The position numbers and the translations under genes are program-made. Below, piece by piece: positions 24,629 through 33,401 of a stretch of 59,383 bases of DNA. This stretch comes from Anaerolineales bacterium. Lineage in GTDB: Bacteria; Chloroflexota; Anaerolineae; Anaerolineales; Villigracilaceae. The stretch lies in contig JACKAV010000013.1 in NCBI GenBank assembly GCA_020634895.1, positions 1 to 59,383 on the forward strand, given 5' to 3'. Within the stretch, counting starts at the first letter, position 1; every line of letters starts with the position of its first letter. The notes under the pieces are model-generated. The model ran no database searches and was not told the DNA's origin. It was given only the letters and a program-made list of their open reading frames with translations.

Positions 24629-27226
24629 ATGCAAACTGAAACCAGCATTGATACTCAACTTAAGGAAGCTGTTCAACTCACCGGCGCGGCGTGGGCTGTG
24701 CTCGCGGAACGGGTCGGCGGCGTTTGGCTCGTGCGGACTTCGTATCATTTGAGCAAGTCGGCACAGAACGAATTGACGGGTATCATGGCTTCCGCATCCA
24801 CCGATGCATGGCTATGCGGTGCGCTAAGCGGCGGATTTTCGCGTTCGGCTGGAATTCCCGAAAACCGCCTTGTCGGTGACGGTCGTTTCTTTTCTTTCCC
24901 AATTACCAATACTTCGAAATTGATCCTGGTCGGCGCGGAGGATTTGGACGCATCCGCACAGCGCATCTGGCGTTTGATGACTTCCCTGCTTGCGGGGCAT
25001 TTCACTTCGAAGGGACAAACGCTTCTTCCCGACCTTCAATCTGGTCTTGCCTTCGATCTGCCGCTTGCCCTCGAAAAGGTCCTTGGTAATTTTGTACAGG
25101 CAGTGACCTGTCACGGCGCGTGGCTGGCGATCCGCCGCGGCGACACATTGGACATTCAAGCCGAATGGAATTCACCCAAGGCGCGGCGGGCGGCTCTGCT
25201 CATAGATGAGAATCCGATCTTTCGGCGTGTGAACCGTTCTTTGTCCGATGTGCTTCTCACGCGCGGACAACCCAACTTCGACCAACTTCCGTTTGTTTCA
25301 TTGAAACCATCCGGCGGCGCGTGGATCTGCCTGCCGTTCGTCATCGGTCAACGCCTGATCGGTGTTGTGGCGATGTGGCGTCAAAAAGAATTCACGATGG
25401 CGGAACGCGGCAAATTGCGCGAACTCGCCTCCGAAATGCCGCAGACCATCGACATCGTCGTTACGTTTTCTGAAATGTCTTCGCACTTGCGCAGGTTGGG
25501 TTTGCTGAATGATTTTGTGTTGACGGTTTCCTCTGCCCAAAATCTCGACCAGATCGCGCGCCGTATGTTCGGTCTGCTTTCGCGCGCTTTCAATACGGAG
25601 TTGATCGCCCTCTTCCTGCGTTCCAGTGACGGGCGCATCCTGCGCGATTATCGCCTGATGGATGGCAAACTGCATGTGATCAGCGTCTCGGTCGCGGATC
25701 ATCCCATTCAACCGCTGTTGAAAGATGGGCACGTACGCCGCATTTTGGATTCGACGCGCGAAGGGTTCGTTGGTATTCATAAAACTGCCCGTTCTGAATT
25801 GATCGTCCCGCTTCGTTATCGCGGACAGGCAATGGGTGTGCTTGTTCTTGAGAACGCATACGCCGAGGCGTTCAGTCAATACGACGAGCATCTCATGGTT
25901 GTGATTGCAAGTCATCTTGCCGGTTTGATCGAATACACACGTCTGCGCGAGGAGGCGGAGGGCAGGGCGCGCAGCCTGGGTTTGATCCACGAGGTGGTTC
26001 AGCAGGTCATTGGCTTGAACGATAAAAAGGAAGTCGCTTCCATCACTGCCGAGTTGGTGGCTCAATATTTCAAGTACGAACTCGCCGCGATCTTGCTGCT
26101 GGACGAGCATAATGATTTCTCGATTCAAGGCGTCGGCGGGACACAGGCGGCAACTTTCCAAGAGTCTGTCGGGGATAAGGGAATTGTCACATTGGGCGGT
26201 GTAACGGCGCATGTATCGAGTAAAGGTGAAAGCGTTCTTATCAATGACACATCGCAAAGCAAACTTTATAAGGCTATTCACGGCTGGGAGGCGCGCTCTG
26301 AAATGTGCGTGGCGGTGAATGACGGCGAGCAGATCCTCGGCATTATCGACGTGGAAAGCCGCGACCTCAACGCGTTTTCTCATAATGACCTGATCGCGAT
26401 GGAGGCGTTGGCGGGTATTCTCGCTTCTGTTGTAACCAGCGCGAATCAATATCAACGATTGCAGGAAACGGTCCGTCAGCTACGAATGACCGAGACCGAA
26501 TTAAAAGAGCGCATGGAAGCCCAACGCGCCGCCGAGAATCGTCTGTTGCAGGCAGCAAAACTTGCAGCAGTGGGTGAGATGGCGGCGGGTGTCGCCCATG
26601 AGTTGAACAATCCGCTGACGACGGTTACCGGTTTTTCAGAGTTGGTACTCGAAGACCTCACTGAAGATTCACCTCACAAGCAGGAACTGCTTATGGTCCT
26701 GAAAGAGGCGAGACGCGCCAGTTCGGTGGTGCGCCGTTTGCTCGATTTTTCCCGTCAGGGAGAACGTGTCCGCGCCAGCGCCGATTTGAATGAAGTCGTC
26801 AACGATGTCATCGCGCTGACGCGTCACCTGATACAGACCAATAACGTCGTGCTGATCGTCGAACTGGAATCAACTTTACCGTGGGTATCCATCGACTCGA
26901 ATCAAATGAAGCAGGTTCTCTTGAACTTGATTCATAACGCGCTGCAAGCCATGCCGCAGGGCGGCGAGATGCATGTGCGGACGTTCCTTGGCAGGCGCGA
27001 GGGCAGAGAGTGGACGGTGATGTCTGTGCAGGATACAGGTACAGGGATTTCAACCGAAGATCAGTCCAAAATTTTTGAACCTTTCTTTACAACCAAAGGA
27101 CAGCGCGGCGGAACCGGGTTGGGACTCTCGGTCACATACAGTATCGTTGCCGATCACGGTGGTACGATTGAAGTCATGAGTCAGGCTGGGCAGGGCTCGG
27201 TGTTCGAGGTCTGGCTGCCATTGTGA
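24629..27226 (+). CDS. Multi-GAF sensor histidine kinase
   Basis: 865 residues from the ATG at 24629, chosen because of the TATAAT at 24608; the frame stays open to 24569. No membrane helix. Three GAF-type sensor blocks fill residues 1-620 (clearest around LDQIARRMFGLLSRAFNTELIALFL and KEVASITAELVAQYFKYELAAILLL). A coiled-coil leads to HisKA with AAGVAHELNNPLTT, then an ATPase domain with NLIHNALQAM, DTGTGIS and GGTGLGLSV, the NtrB-like subtype. Ligands unknown. It is followed by a REC-kinase hybrid and a response regulator on the same strand, which makes a phosphorelay likely. Confidence 0.92.
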   Translation: MQTETSIDTQLKEAVQLTGAAWAVLAERVGGVWLVRTSYHLSKSAQNELTGIMASASTDAWLCGALSGGFSRSAGIPENRLVGDGRFFSFPITNTSKLILVGAEDLDASAQRIWRLMTSLLAGHFTSKGQTLLPDLQSGLAFDLPLALEKVLGNFVQAVTCHGAWLAIRRGDTLDIQAEWNSPKARRAALLIDENPIFRRVNRSLSDVLLTRGQPNFDQLPFVSLKPSGGAWICLPFVIGQRLIGVVAMWRQKEFTMAERGKLRELASEMPQTIDIVVTFSEMSSHLRRLGLLNDFVLTVSSAQNLDQIARRMFGLLSRAFNTELIALFLRSSDGRILRDYRLMDGKLHVISVSVADHPIQPLLKDGHVRRILDSTREGFVGIHKTARSELIVPLRYRGQAMGVLVLENAYAEAFSQYDEHLMVVIASHLAGLIEYTRLREEAEGRARSLGLIHEVVQQVIGLNDKKEVASITAELVAQYFKYELAAILLLDEHNDFSIQGVGGTQAATFQESVGDKGIVTLGGVTAHVSSKGESVLINDTSQSKLYKAIHGWEARSEMCVAVNDGEQILGIIDVESRDLNAFSHNDLIAMEALAGILASVVTSANQYQRLQETVRQLRMTETELKERMEAQRAAENRLLQAAKLAAVGEMAAGVAHELNNPLTTVTGFSELVLEDLTEDSPHKQELLMVLKEARRASSVVRRLLDFSRQGERVRASADLNEVVNDVIALTRHLIQTNNVVLIVELESTLPWVSIDSNQMKQVLLNLIHNALQAMPQGGEMHVRTFLGRREGREWTVMSVQDTGTGISTEDQSKIFEPFFTTKGQRGGTGLGLSVTYSIVADHGGTIEVMSQAGQGSVFEVWLPL

Positions 27227-27277
27227 CCATGAACATTTTATAACTCAGAGATAAAAGAGAACTGGATTACAGAATAC

Positions 27278-28861
27278 ATGGAAGCCCCGTTTATTTACGT
27301 TGTTGATGACGAACCCGGTATCGCAATGTTGTGCGAGCGTGTACTTTCACGCGCAGGTTATCGTGTTGCGACCGATACCAATCCACGCAATGCCGTAGAC
27401 TATTTCGAAGATAACCCCATCGATCTGTTATTGGTGGATATTCGCATGCCCGAAGTAGACGGCTTCGAGGTCATTCAACATCTGCAACGCTGGCAGCCCG
27501 ATGCCGCGATCCTTATCATGACCGGTCATGGCACTGTTGATACTGCCATTCAAGCCCTGCGTCAGGGCGTCGACGGCTTGATACTCAAACCATTTCGGCA
27601 GGGTGCTGAATTAGTGGATGCGGTAAAGCTTGCCTTTGCCGACAATCAAAAGAAGCGCGATGCCGCGCGAACGCAGGCACTTCGTCCGCTGTTTGCCGTC
27701 ACTGAATCTTTATTGTCTGAAAGACGCCGCGCGCCGCTGCTAGACCTGATCGTCAAATCCATCGTCGGTCAACTCGAGTGTGCGCAGGCTGCCTGCTATC
27801 AAAAACAGATCGAGAAGAAAATATTTTCCCGTCTCGCCGCGCGCGGCGTTTCGGAATCACAGGCATTGCTGGATTTGATCATCCATGCGGATGAATCGGA
27901 CTCTCCTATTTTGATCAACACCACCGGACCGGGTGACCACACCCTGAGATCGCTTCTCGCGGACCTCGGAACGGGTTCAGCGATTCTCGTGCCGGTTCAT
28001 CACCCCAACTTCAGCATGATCTTCTATGCCGCCCGTTCCTTAACCGAGCCCCCCTTCCGCGAATCGGATCTGGAAATGTTTCAAATATTGGCGAGACAAT
28101 CCGCGACTGCGTTGGAAAACTCCCGCCTCTATGCCGAACAATTGGAATATGTCCGTCAGATCGAAGCGTCGCAAAAGGCACTGATCCAAGCCGAGAAAAT
28201 GGCGGCGGCTGGACGTTTAAGCGCATCCATTGCACATGAGATCAATAATCCGCTGCAGGCTGTTCAAAATTGTCTGCATCTTGCCGGACGTGAAGACCTG
28301 CCCGAAGAAAAGCGCAAGGAATATTTCGATCTCGCGCGGACAGAACTTGAGCGCCTGATGGTCACCGTCCGCCGAATGTTGGATTTCTACCGCCCGAACG
28401 CTTCCACGCAGACCAAGGTCAATCTGGTGGATATGCTGGATTATGTTTTGACGTTGATGTCAAAGCAGTTGTCCGAAGCAAAGGTAAATGTTATCAAGGA
28501 TATTCGCGACGACCTACCGCTTATTACTGCTGTGGGAAGCCAGATTCAGCAGGTCTTTATCAACTTGATATTGAATGCTGCAGATGCCATGTCTCCCGAT
28601 GGCGGCGATCTGCGAATCACCGCCCGAACCTGGGAGGGCGGTATTGAGCTTTTCTTTCAAGACAGCGGCAAAGGGATTCCCCGCGAAAAGCAAGCCAATA
28701 TCTTTGAACCGTTCTTTAGTACCAAGGATGGAGGGACGGGTCTGGGCTTAACCGTAAGTTACAATATAATTACTGCTCATGGAGGTACGCTGGAACTGCT
28801 CGCAGACCGGGCACCCGGCGCCTGTTTTAGGATATTATTGCCAACTGGAGGACAACAATGA
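27278..28861 (+). CDS. Hybrid protein: receiver - GAF - histidine kinase
   Basis: 527 residues. The receiver domain comes first (acidic pair D10-D11, phosphoacceptor D54 in LLVDIRMPEVDG, switch Lys in ILKPF), then a GAF-like domain (about 150-290), then HisKA with ASIAHEINNPLQAV and an ATPase domain with NLILNAADAM, DSGKGIP and GGTGLGLTV. A leading receiver means the kinase is probably switched by phosphotransfer from another kinase, most simply the GAF kinase upstream. The stop overlaps the next ATG (ATGA). Confidence 0.92.
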   Translation: MEAPFIYVVDDEPGIAMLCERVLSRAGYRVATDTNPRNAVDYFEDNPIDLLLVDIRMPEVDGFEVIQHLQRWQPDAAILIMTGHGTVDTAIQALRQGVDGLILKPFRQGAELVDAVKLAFADNQKKRDAARTQALRPLFAVTESLLSERRRAPLLDLIVKSIVGQLECAQAACYQKQIEKKIFSRLAARGVSESQALLDLIIHADESDSPILINTTGPGDHTLRSLLADLGTGSAILVPVHHPNFSMIFYAARSLTEPPFRESDLEMFQILARQSATALENSRLYAEQLEYVRQIEASQKALIQAEKMAAAGRLSASIAHEINNPLQAVQNCLHLAGREDLPEEKRKEYFDLARTELERLMVTVRRMLDFYRPNASTQTKVNLVDMLDYVLTLMSKQLSEAKVNVIKDIRDDLPLITAVGSQIQQVFINLILNAADAMSPDGGDLRITARTWEGGIELFFQDSGKGIPREKQANIFEPFFSTKDGGTGLGLTVSYNIITAHGGTLELLADRAPGACFRILLPTGGQQ

Positions 28862-29583
28862 AGTCGAACATTCTGGTCGTTGATGATGAACCTGTCGCCC
28901 GGCAATCCCTTTCAGACATTCTAAAGCTCGAGGGGTACAACGTGTCGTCGGTTTCGAATGGACAGGCGGCGGTGGAACACATCCGCACCCACGCCGTGGA
29001 TTTGATGATCGTGGATCTCAAGATGCCCGGCATGGACGGTCTCGAAGTGATTCAGGTGACCAACCAAACCTCGCCCGAAACCGAGATCATCCTGCTTACA
29101 GCACACGGTTCGATCGAAACTGCAATTCAAGCGCTTCGTTTACGCATTCATGATTACCTGCTAAAACCGGCTTCCCCGGCGCAGGTGATTGCCAGCGTAA
29201 AGAAAGGACTGGAACGGCGTGACAAATCACGGGGCAGCAATGCGGCGGTGACCGGCGCTGACTCTGTGCAGGAAGTGTATACGCTCAAAGACGGCACCAT
29301 GGTGGACCTTTCGCGCCGTCAGATCAAGTTCAAAAGCAAGATCGAACATCTCACCCCGGCGGAGGGGCGCCTGCTGCGCATCCTGATGGAAAATGAAGGC
29401 AAGGTCTTTTCGCACCGCGAGCTGGTTTTGCTTGTGCAGGGATACGACACCTCCCAGCGCGAAGCTCCTGAGATTTTGCGCCCGCTCGTCAGCCGGCTGC
29501 GGCACAAGTTGGAAGCTTTTCCTTCGCTCTCGGAGAAGGTTGTCAGCGTGCGCGGGACGGGGTATTTGTATGAGGGTGGGTGA
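28858..29583 (+). CDS. OmpR-type response regulator
   Basis: 241 residues: receiver domain with D9-D10 and phosphoacceptor D53 (IVDLKMPGMDG), switch Lys in LLKPA, then a C-terminal winged helix (about 150-240) with LTPAEGRLLRILMENEGKVFSHREL and the recognition helix APEILRPLVSRLRHKLEAF and the closing VVSVRGTGYLYEG. It overlaps the hybrid kinase gene by 4 bases, so it is the likely output of that kinase pair. Its target genes are not evident here. Confidence 0.93.
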   Translation: MKSNILVVDDEPVARQSLSDILKLEGYNVSSVSNGQAAVEHIRTHAVDLMIVDLKMPGMDGLEVIQVTNQTSPETEIILLTAHGSIETAIQALRLRIHDYLLKPASPAQVIASVKKGLERRDKSRGSNAAVTGADSVQEVYTLKDGTMVDLSRRQIKFKSKIEHLTPAEGRLLRILMENEGKVFSHRELVLLVQGYDTSQREAPEILRPLVSRLRHKLEAFPSLSEKVVSVRGTGYLYEGG

Positions 29584-29614
29584 TGGGAAAATAAGGAATA
29601 GTGAATAATGAATA

Positions 29615-29648
29615 ACAAAAGGGACAGTCGAGAGGCTGTCCCTTTTGT
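29615..29648. terminator. Bidirectional terminator between regulator and yqeB
   Basis: A perfect 13-bp stem (29615-29627 with 29636-29648) with an 8-base loop; A-rich on one arm and T-rich on the other, so it works for both convergent genes. Confidence 0.85.
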
Positions 29649-29686
29649 GTTGCGTCTACGATTTTCTATTTCCCATTCCCTAACCA

Positions 29687-30487
29687 CTAATTCTCCATCT
29701 CTCTCAACTTCACATACATCGCTTCAAGAACTCCGCCAGCAACCGAAAGCGCCTTGTCCGAAACGAAACGCACCATGCTCGGATCATTGCGAGGGTCCAC
29801 ATCGCCGATCTTCATGCCTTCGTTCAACTCCACTTTTGGGTGGATCAGTCCGCGCAGGATGCCGCCGAACGGGCTGATGATTTCCTTCCCGCCGACCTTG
29901 GCGATAACGTCGCCCTCTTTGCACGGATCGCCGATTGTCTTGAACGGCTGCAGGTTCCCGGCGGCGGGCGAGCGGAGCACGCGGCGCGGATCACCTTCGG
30001 GGTGGCGGCTGTCTGGCGTGGTTTGCCCCTCCCAATACACCCTGCCGAGCGAATGTCCGCGCATGGTTTCGATCACAGCGTGGCAATTGACTCCGGCTGT
30101 AAAACCAGGTCCAAGTCCGATATGAAGCGCGACATTCACTGGCAATGTCCCGGGATCCGTTTTCATCAAACGCCCATCGATAACGAACGTCGATGTTGGA
30201 CTCGTCAAAAATTGATTGTTGAGGATGTTGGCTTCCGGGTCGATCAGGATGGGGATGTCACGCGCCTCCAATGTGACCTGGAACTGGTCTGCCGAAACGA
30301 GCCTTGCGGTTACGCCTTCAACGGTGTGCTCGCCTTCATACACGGCTTCGGAGAAGGATACGGTACGGCGGACAGAGAGCGGTTTGGCAAGTTCGAGGAT
30401 GGCAACTTGAAAGCCGACGCGATGTAAACGGAGCGCCACGCCTGATGCAAGATCGCCGCCCCCGCGGATAAGAATGAGTGGATTCAT
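29687..30487 (-). CDS. yqeB: YqeB-family maturation protein of selenium-dependent molybdenum hydroxylases
   Basis: 266 residues. The start LILIRGGGDLASGVALRLHRVGFQVAILE is a Rossmann-like motif and the hallmark of the EF2563/YqeB family. This family is named for its link with selenium-dependent molybdenum hydroxylases, where it is thought to help finish or insert the labile selenium/sulfur-bearing cofactor. Other conserved parts are PILIDPEANI, VNVALHIGLGPGFTAGVNCHAVIETMRGH and ISPFGGILRGLIHPKVE. A molybdenum hydroxylase of the XdhD type is encoded 9 kb away at 39859-42816, its likely client. It is the last gene of a minus-strand run. Confidence 0.85.
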   Translation of the reverse strand: MNPLILIRGGGDLASGVALRLHRVGFQVAILELAKPLSVRRTVSFSEAVYEGEHTVEGVTARLVSADQFQVTLEARDIPILIDPEANILNNQFLTSPTSTFVIDGRLMKTDPGTLPVNVALHIGLGPGFTAGVNCHAVIETMRGHSLGRVYWEGQTTPDSRHPEGDPRRVLRSPAAGNLQPFKTIGDPCKEGDVIAKVGGKEIISPFGGILRGLIHPKVELNEGMKIGDVDPRNDPSMVRFVSDKALSVAGGVLEAMYVKLREMEN

Positions 30488-30504
30488 GAAATGTCCTGTG
30501 TTGA

Positions 30505-31194
30505 TTATGATTGCTCCTGGAATAACAGACCAAAAGCGTAGGTTGTGATGTAGATAAAAATAAATAATGCAGAGAAGACGCTTATAAACATGATCGATTG
30601 TAAACTTGGGTGGGTGGCGTAATAGAAAAATTCACGAAGCCGGAGGTATGGGTGCAGGATGATATCCCATGAATTCCAGCGCAGGAAACGTCCAATATAA
30701 ATGCCGACACTACTTAGAGTGCCGACAATCAAAACGAATCCCCAGCCGGCAATGCGCCCAAACGCTTTTCTGACAATGCCATGCATGATAAAGAGCGAGA
30801 ACACGCCGAGCAGAATGCCCGTCCATGCAAACCAATTGATGAGGAGCGTGTCGAACCAAATGGGAACATTCGCGCGCGGATGGCGCAAGTGGAACAAGTC
30901 TGTCACGATGTAGGGTGCGTTTGGAAAAAACAAAAGCCATAAAATTACAGCGAGTGTCAATACCAAGGCAATGAAACGGCGTTTATTTACAACACTCGAT
31001 GCCATGTAGGACATTCCCAGTGGCAGCCATGCAAGGAAGAGATTCCACAGAAGGAAGTCATAATCTGTTGTCCCGCTCATTCGCACGCGGACGCGAAATA
31101 GCGCAACCGAGATCAGGCTTGCGCCGCATAATAATCCGATAATCGTTAGACGGAACCTGAAAGGTTTTAGCTTTTCATATATCTGCTGGATCAT
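30505..31194 (-). CDS. DUF1361 membrane protein (copy 2)
   Basis: 229 residues from the ATG at 31194, placed by GGAGG four bases upstream. About six to seven membrane segments. The DUF1361 signature LLWNLFLAWLPLGMSYMA and LLFFPNAPYIVTDLFHLR, plus SSVGIYIGRFLRWNSWDI, is clear. Function unknown. It is a paralogue of the next gene upstream (same motifs in the same order), so the pair arose by tandem duplication. Confidence 0.85.
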   Translation of the reverse strand: MIQQIYEKLKPFRFRLTIIGLLCGASLISVALFRVRVRMSGTTDYDFLLWNLFLAWLPLGMSYMASSVVNKRRFIALVLTLAVILWLLFFPNAPYIVTDLFHLRHPRANVPIWFDTLLINWFAWTGILLGVFSLFIMHGIVRKAFGRIAGWGFVLIVGTLSSVGIYIGRFLRWNSWDIILHPYLRLREFFYYATHPSLQSIMFISVFSALFIFIYITTYAFGLLFQEQS

Positions 31195-31213
31195 ATAACC
31201 TCCATCCATTTGC

Positions 31214-31930
31214 CTAATTAGTGGGCAGTCTGTTCGCGCGCGCAGATTGTTCCTGCAGCATGTGACTGAACGAATACAAAAGCAAAAATATGAACAGGAA
31301 GAAAAAAGTATATGACATTGAGAAAACCGCCAAACGCCTGCTTGGGTCGATGACGATGCCGAGTATTTCCATGGCGGTTTCGGCTGGGTCTTGCAAAATA
31401 TCCCATGAATTCAGCCGCACAAAGCGACCAAGATAAATGCCGAAGCTGCTCAAACCGGAGATGACAAAGACGAACACCCAGCCTGCCCAGCGATTGAAAT
31501 TACGGGCAATGATATCCTGCATGAGGTAGAGCGAAATAACGCCCAGCAGCGTTCCCGTCCATGAGCACCAGCCGACGATGATGACATCATACCAAAGCGG
31601 CGCCTCCTGACCGGTTCCGCGCGCGAGGTCTTGCAGGTCAGTTAGCATATACGGTGCGTTGGGGAAGAATAGCAGCCACAATACAGCGACGAACGGGACG
31701 ACCAAAAACACCCAGATCCGCTTCCATGAGATTGCATGAGCAAAATAAGCGAGGATAAAGGGAATCCACGCGAGGAAGAGATTCCAGATCAAGCCGGTGT
31801 GACGGTTTGTATCTGTATACGCCACTCTTGCCGCTACTAGAAGTATGCAGGCAAGACAGGCAAGGTTGAGCAGGACAAAGACTGCAATGCTATGACGGTT
31901 AAGATAAGTGAAGTCTTTCAAACGGTTCAT
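31214..31930 (-). CDS. DUF1361 membrane protein (copy 1)
   Basis: 238 residues, about seven membrane segments, with LIWNLFLAWIPFILAYFAH, LLFFPNAPYMLTDLQDLAR and SSFGIYLGRFVRLNSWDIL. The family has no assigned job. It starts 2 bases after the DinB-type gene, so it is cotranscribed with it; copy 2 follows after a 19-base gap. Divergence between the copies is moderate, with the FFPNAPY core nearly unchanged, which suggests both are functional. Confidence 0.85.
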   Translation of the reverse strand: MNRLKDFTYLNRHSIAVFVLLNLACLACILLVAARVAYTDTNRHTGLIWNLFLAWIPFILAYFAHAISWKRIWVFLVVPFVAVLWLLFFPNAPYMLTDLQDLARGTGQEAPLWYDVIIVGWCSWTGTLLGVISLYLMQDIIARNFNRWAGWVFVFVISGLSSFGIYLGRFVRLNSWDILQDPAETAMEILGIVIDPSRRLAVFSMSYTFFFLFIFLLLYSFSHMLQEQSARANRLPTN

Positions 31931-31932
31931 GG

Positions 31933-32427
31933 TTATAGCTTTTTTCTCAAGAAGAGGATCATATCGACATCGCCGGGGGAATGTCCCAATTCGGTGAGTA
32001 TGATCGCCGCTTCGCTGCGATGCTGCGTTCCGTGATTGGCGACATGCGCCATCGCTTCACCGAGGATGTTTTCGTACTTGACCCCTTCTGTGCTTGTGTA
32101 TTGAAACGGACTGTTCAATTGTTCGTCTGTGACCTGTTCAACGAATTTCATTAATTTGCCTTCCTCTTCATACCAGCGTGTGCGCAAAGAATCGAAGGTT
32201 GGAAAATCATCGGGTTTTAAACGGGTCGTGGGCGATACACCCTCCCAACGGTTACGCCAGATCCATTCCGCGAAAAGGATGTGGGTGAGCACGCCGCGTA
32301 AATATCCATGCGGATATTCTGCCTCGGCTGTGAACAGCTCAGGTGATAGTTTGGCGGCTGTGTCTAAAATTTTCGCATTTGCCCATTGGTTGTAACGATA
32401 AAGAGTCTGAATATATTTTTTGTCCAC
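31933..32427 (-). CDS. DinB-family protein
   Basis: 164 residues with a GTG start placed by GGAG. A four-helix bundle of the DinB/YfiT type. Metal-binding histidines are expected in VLTHILFAEWIWRNRWEG, and MAHVANHGTQHRSEAAIIL is the classic HxxxH motif near the C-terminus. Members bind a metal and some transfer thiols (bacillithiol or mycothiol S-transferases) or act in stress responses; the reaction here is unknown. Confidence 0.87.
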   Translation of the reverse strand: MDKKYIQTLYRYNQWANAKILDTAAKLSPELFTAEAEYPHGYLRGVLTHILFAEWIWRNRWEGVSPTTRLKPDDFPTFDSLRTRWYEEEGKLMKFVEQVTDEQLNSPFQYTSTEGVKYENILGEAMAHVANHGTQHRSEAAIILTELGHSPGDVDMILFLRKKL

Positions 32428-32497
32428 GGGTACTCCTTGACAGGCTCGTGACGAGCCGAAATAAAGTCCCCCGTAAAATATTTGATTTTGGAGGAAT

Positions 32498-33373
32498 TTA
32501 CTTCCGCAAAAATTCTAACAGAATTCGGTTAACTTCGCTTGGGCGCTCGTAGTGGGGAATATGCCCGCAGTCCTCGAAAACGTGGAACTCCGCGTGTGAG
32601 ATCGCCTGCCGCAGGTTATCGCTGTGTTCGAACGGCACGGTGGTATCCTGCCGCCCCCAAAAAAGAAGCGTCGGTTTGTGCATCCCGCCGACCCGTTTAT
32701 AGGTCTCGATGAACGAGCCCAGCATTCCATTTCGCATGGTGGAGAGAATGGCGCGTTTGAAGCCCTGATATTGCATCTGGACTTTGTACTTCTCCTGGAA
32801 TTGCTCGACCAATTCGGGCGTGAACAAGTCTGACGCGATGCCTTTGACCATGCTTCCGGTTCCGAACAGACCGAGAGCCAGTTCGCCGAACCCGGGCATT
32901 CTCACCGCCTTGAGCAGCGGTGAAAGCGTGATCGGTCTCGCACCGGACGGATCGATCAAGATATGCTTTGTCACATAGTCTGGATATTTGTCTATGAAAG
33001 AAGTAGTGATGGGTCCGCCCATGGACAACCCAACCAATGCAATATCTTTGAAGTTGAGCGCGTCAAGCAATTCCTTGAGTTGACTGATGAAAGTCTGTAT
33101 ATCGTAATTGGCATTGGGTTTGTCGGAAAGCCCGCGCCCGAGGAGGTCGTATCGCAATACGCGGAATCCGTTTTGGCACAGAAACTCAAAGGTTGGGTCG
33201 AAGATGAAATATGGGACAGAGAATCCATGCACAAGGACAACAGAGTGTCCGTTTGGGTTGCCGCCTTCTTCGTAGTGGGTCACTCCGCTAGGGAGTGTGA
33301 TGAATGATCCCGGCAATCCTTTGCGGGTTTCTTCATTCAACGCGATGGTTTCGTCGAAGTAGGGGAATGGCAT
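32498..33373 (-). CDS. Alpha/beta hydrolase
   Basis: 291 residues from the ATG at 33373; the frame is open to 33508, but that part overlaps the pyrophosphatase gene. An alpha/beta-hydrolase fold with the oxyanion segment LVHGFSVPYF, nucleophile elbow GLSMGG (Ser117), the acid in WGRQDTTVP and His in CGHIPHYERP. No signal peptide. The substrate (ester, haloalkane, or C-C bond) cannot be told; a bulky cap region lies at about 150-225. No clear ribosome site before the ATG, in line with coupling to the upstream gene. Confidence 0.86.
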   Translation of the reverse strand: MPFPYFDETIALNEETRKGLPGSFITLPSGVTHYEEGGNPNGHSVVLVHGFSVPYFIFDPTFEFLCQNGFRVLRYDLLGRGLSDKPNANYDIQTFISQLKELLDALNFKDIALVGLSMGGPITTSFIDKYPDYVTKHILIDPSGARPITLSPLLKAVRMPGFGELALGLFGTGSMVKGIASDLFTPELVEQFQEKYKVQMQYQGFKRAILSTMRNGMLGSFIETYKRVGGMHKPTLLFWGRQDTTVPFEHSDNLRQAISHAEFHVFEDCGHIPHYERPSEVNRILLEFLRK

Positions 33374-33401
33374 GGTTTCGGTTGTGAGGTGGTTTAAAAA
33401 A

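Noticed and set aside
25298..26455. Long open frame on the minus strand inside the GAF kinase gene
   Set aside because: The plus-strand frame has clear GAF motifs throughout; the minus frame has no recognisable domain or ribosome site and low-complexity composition.
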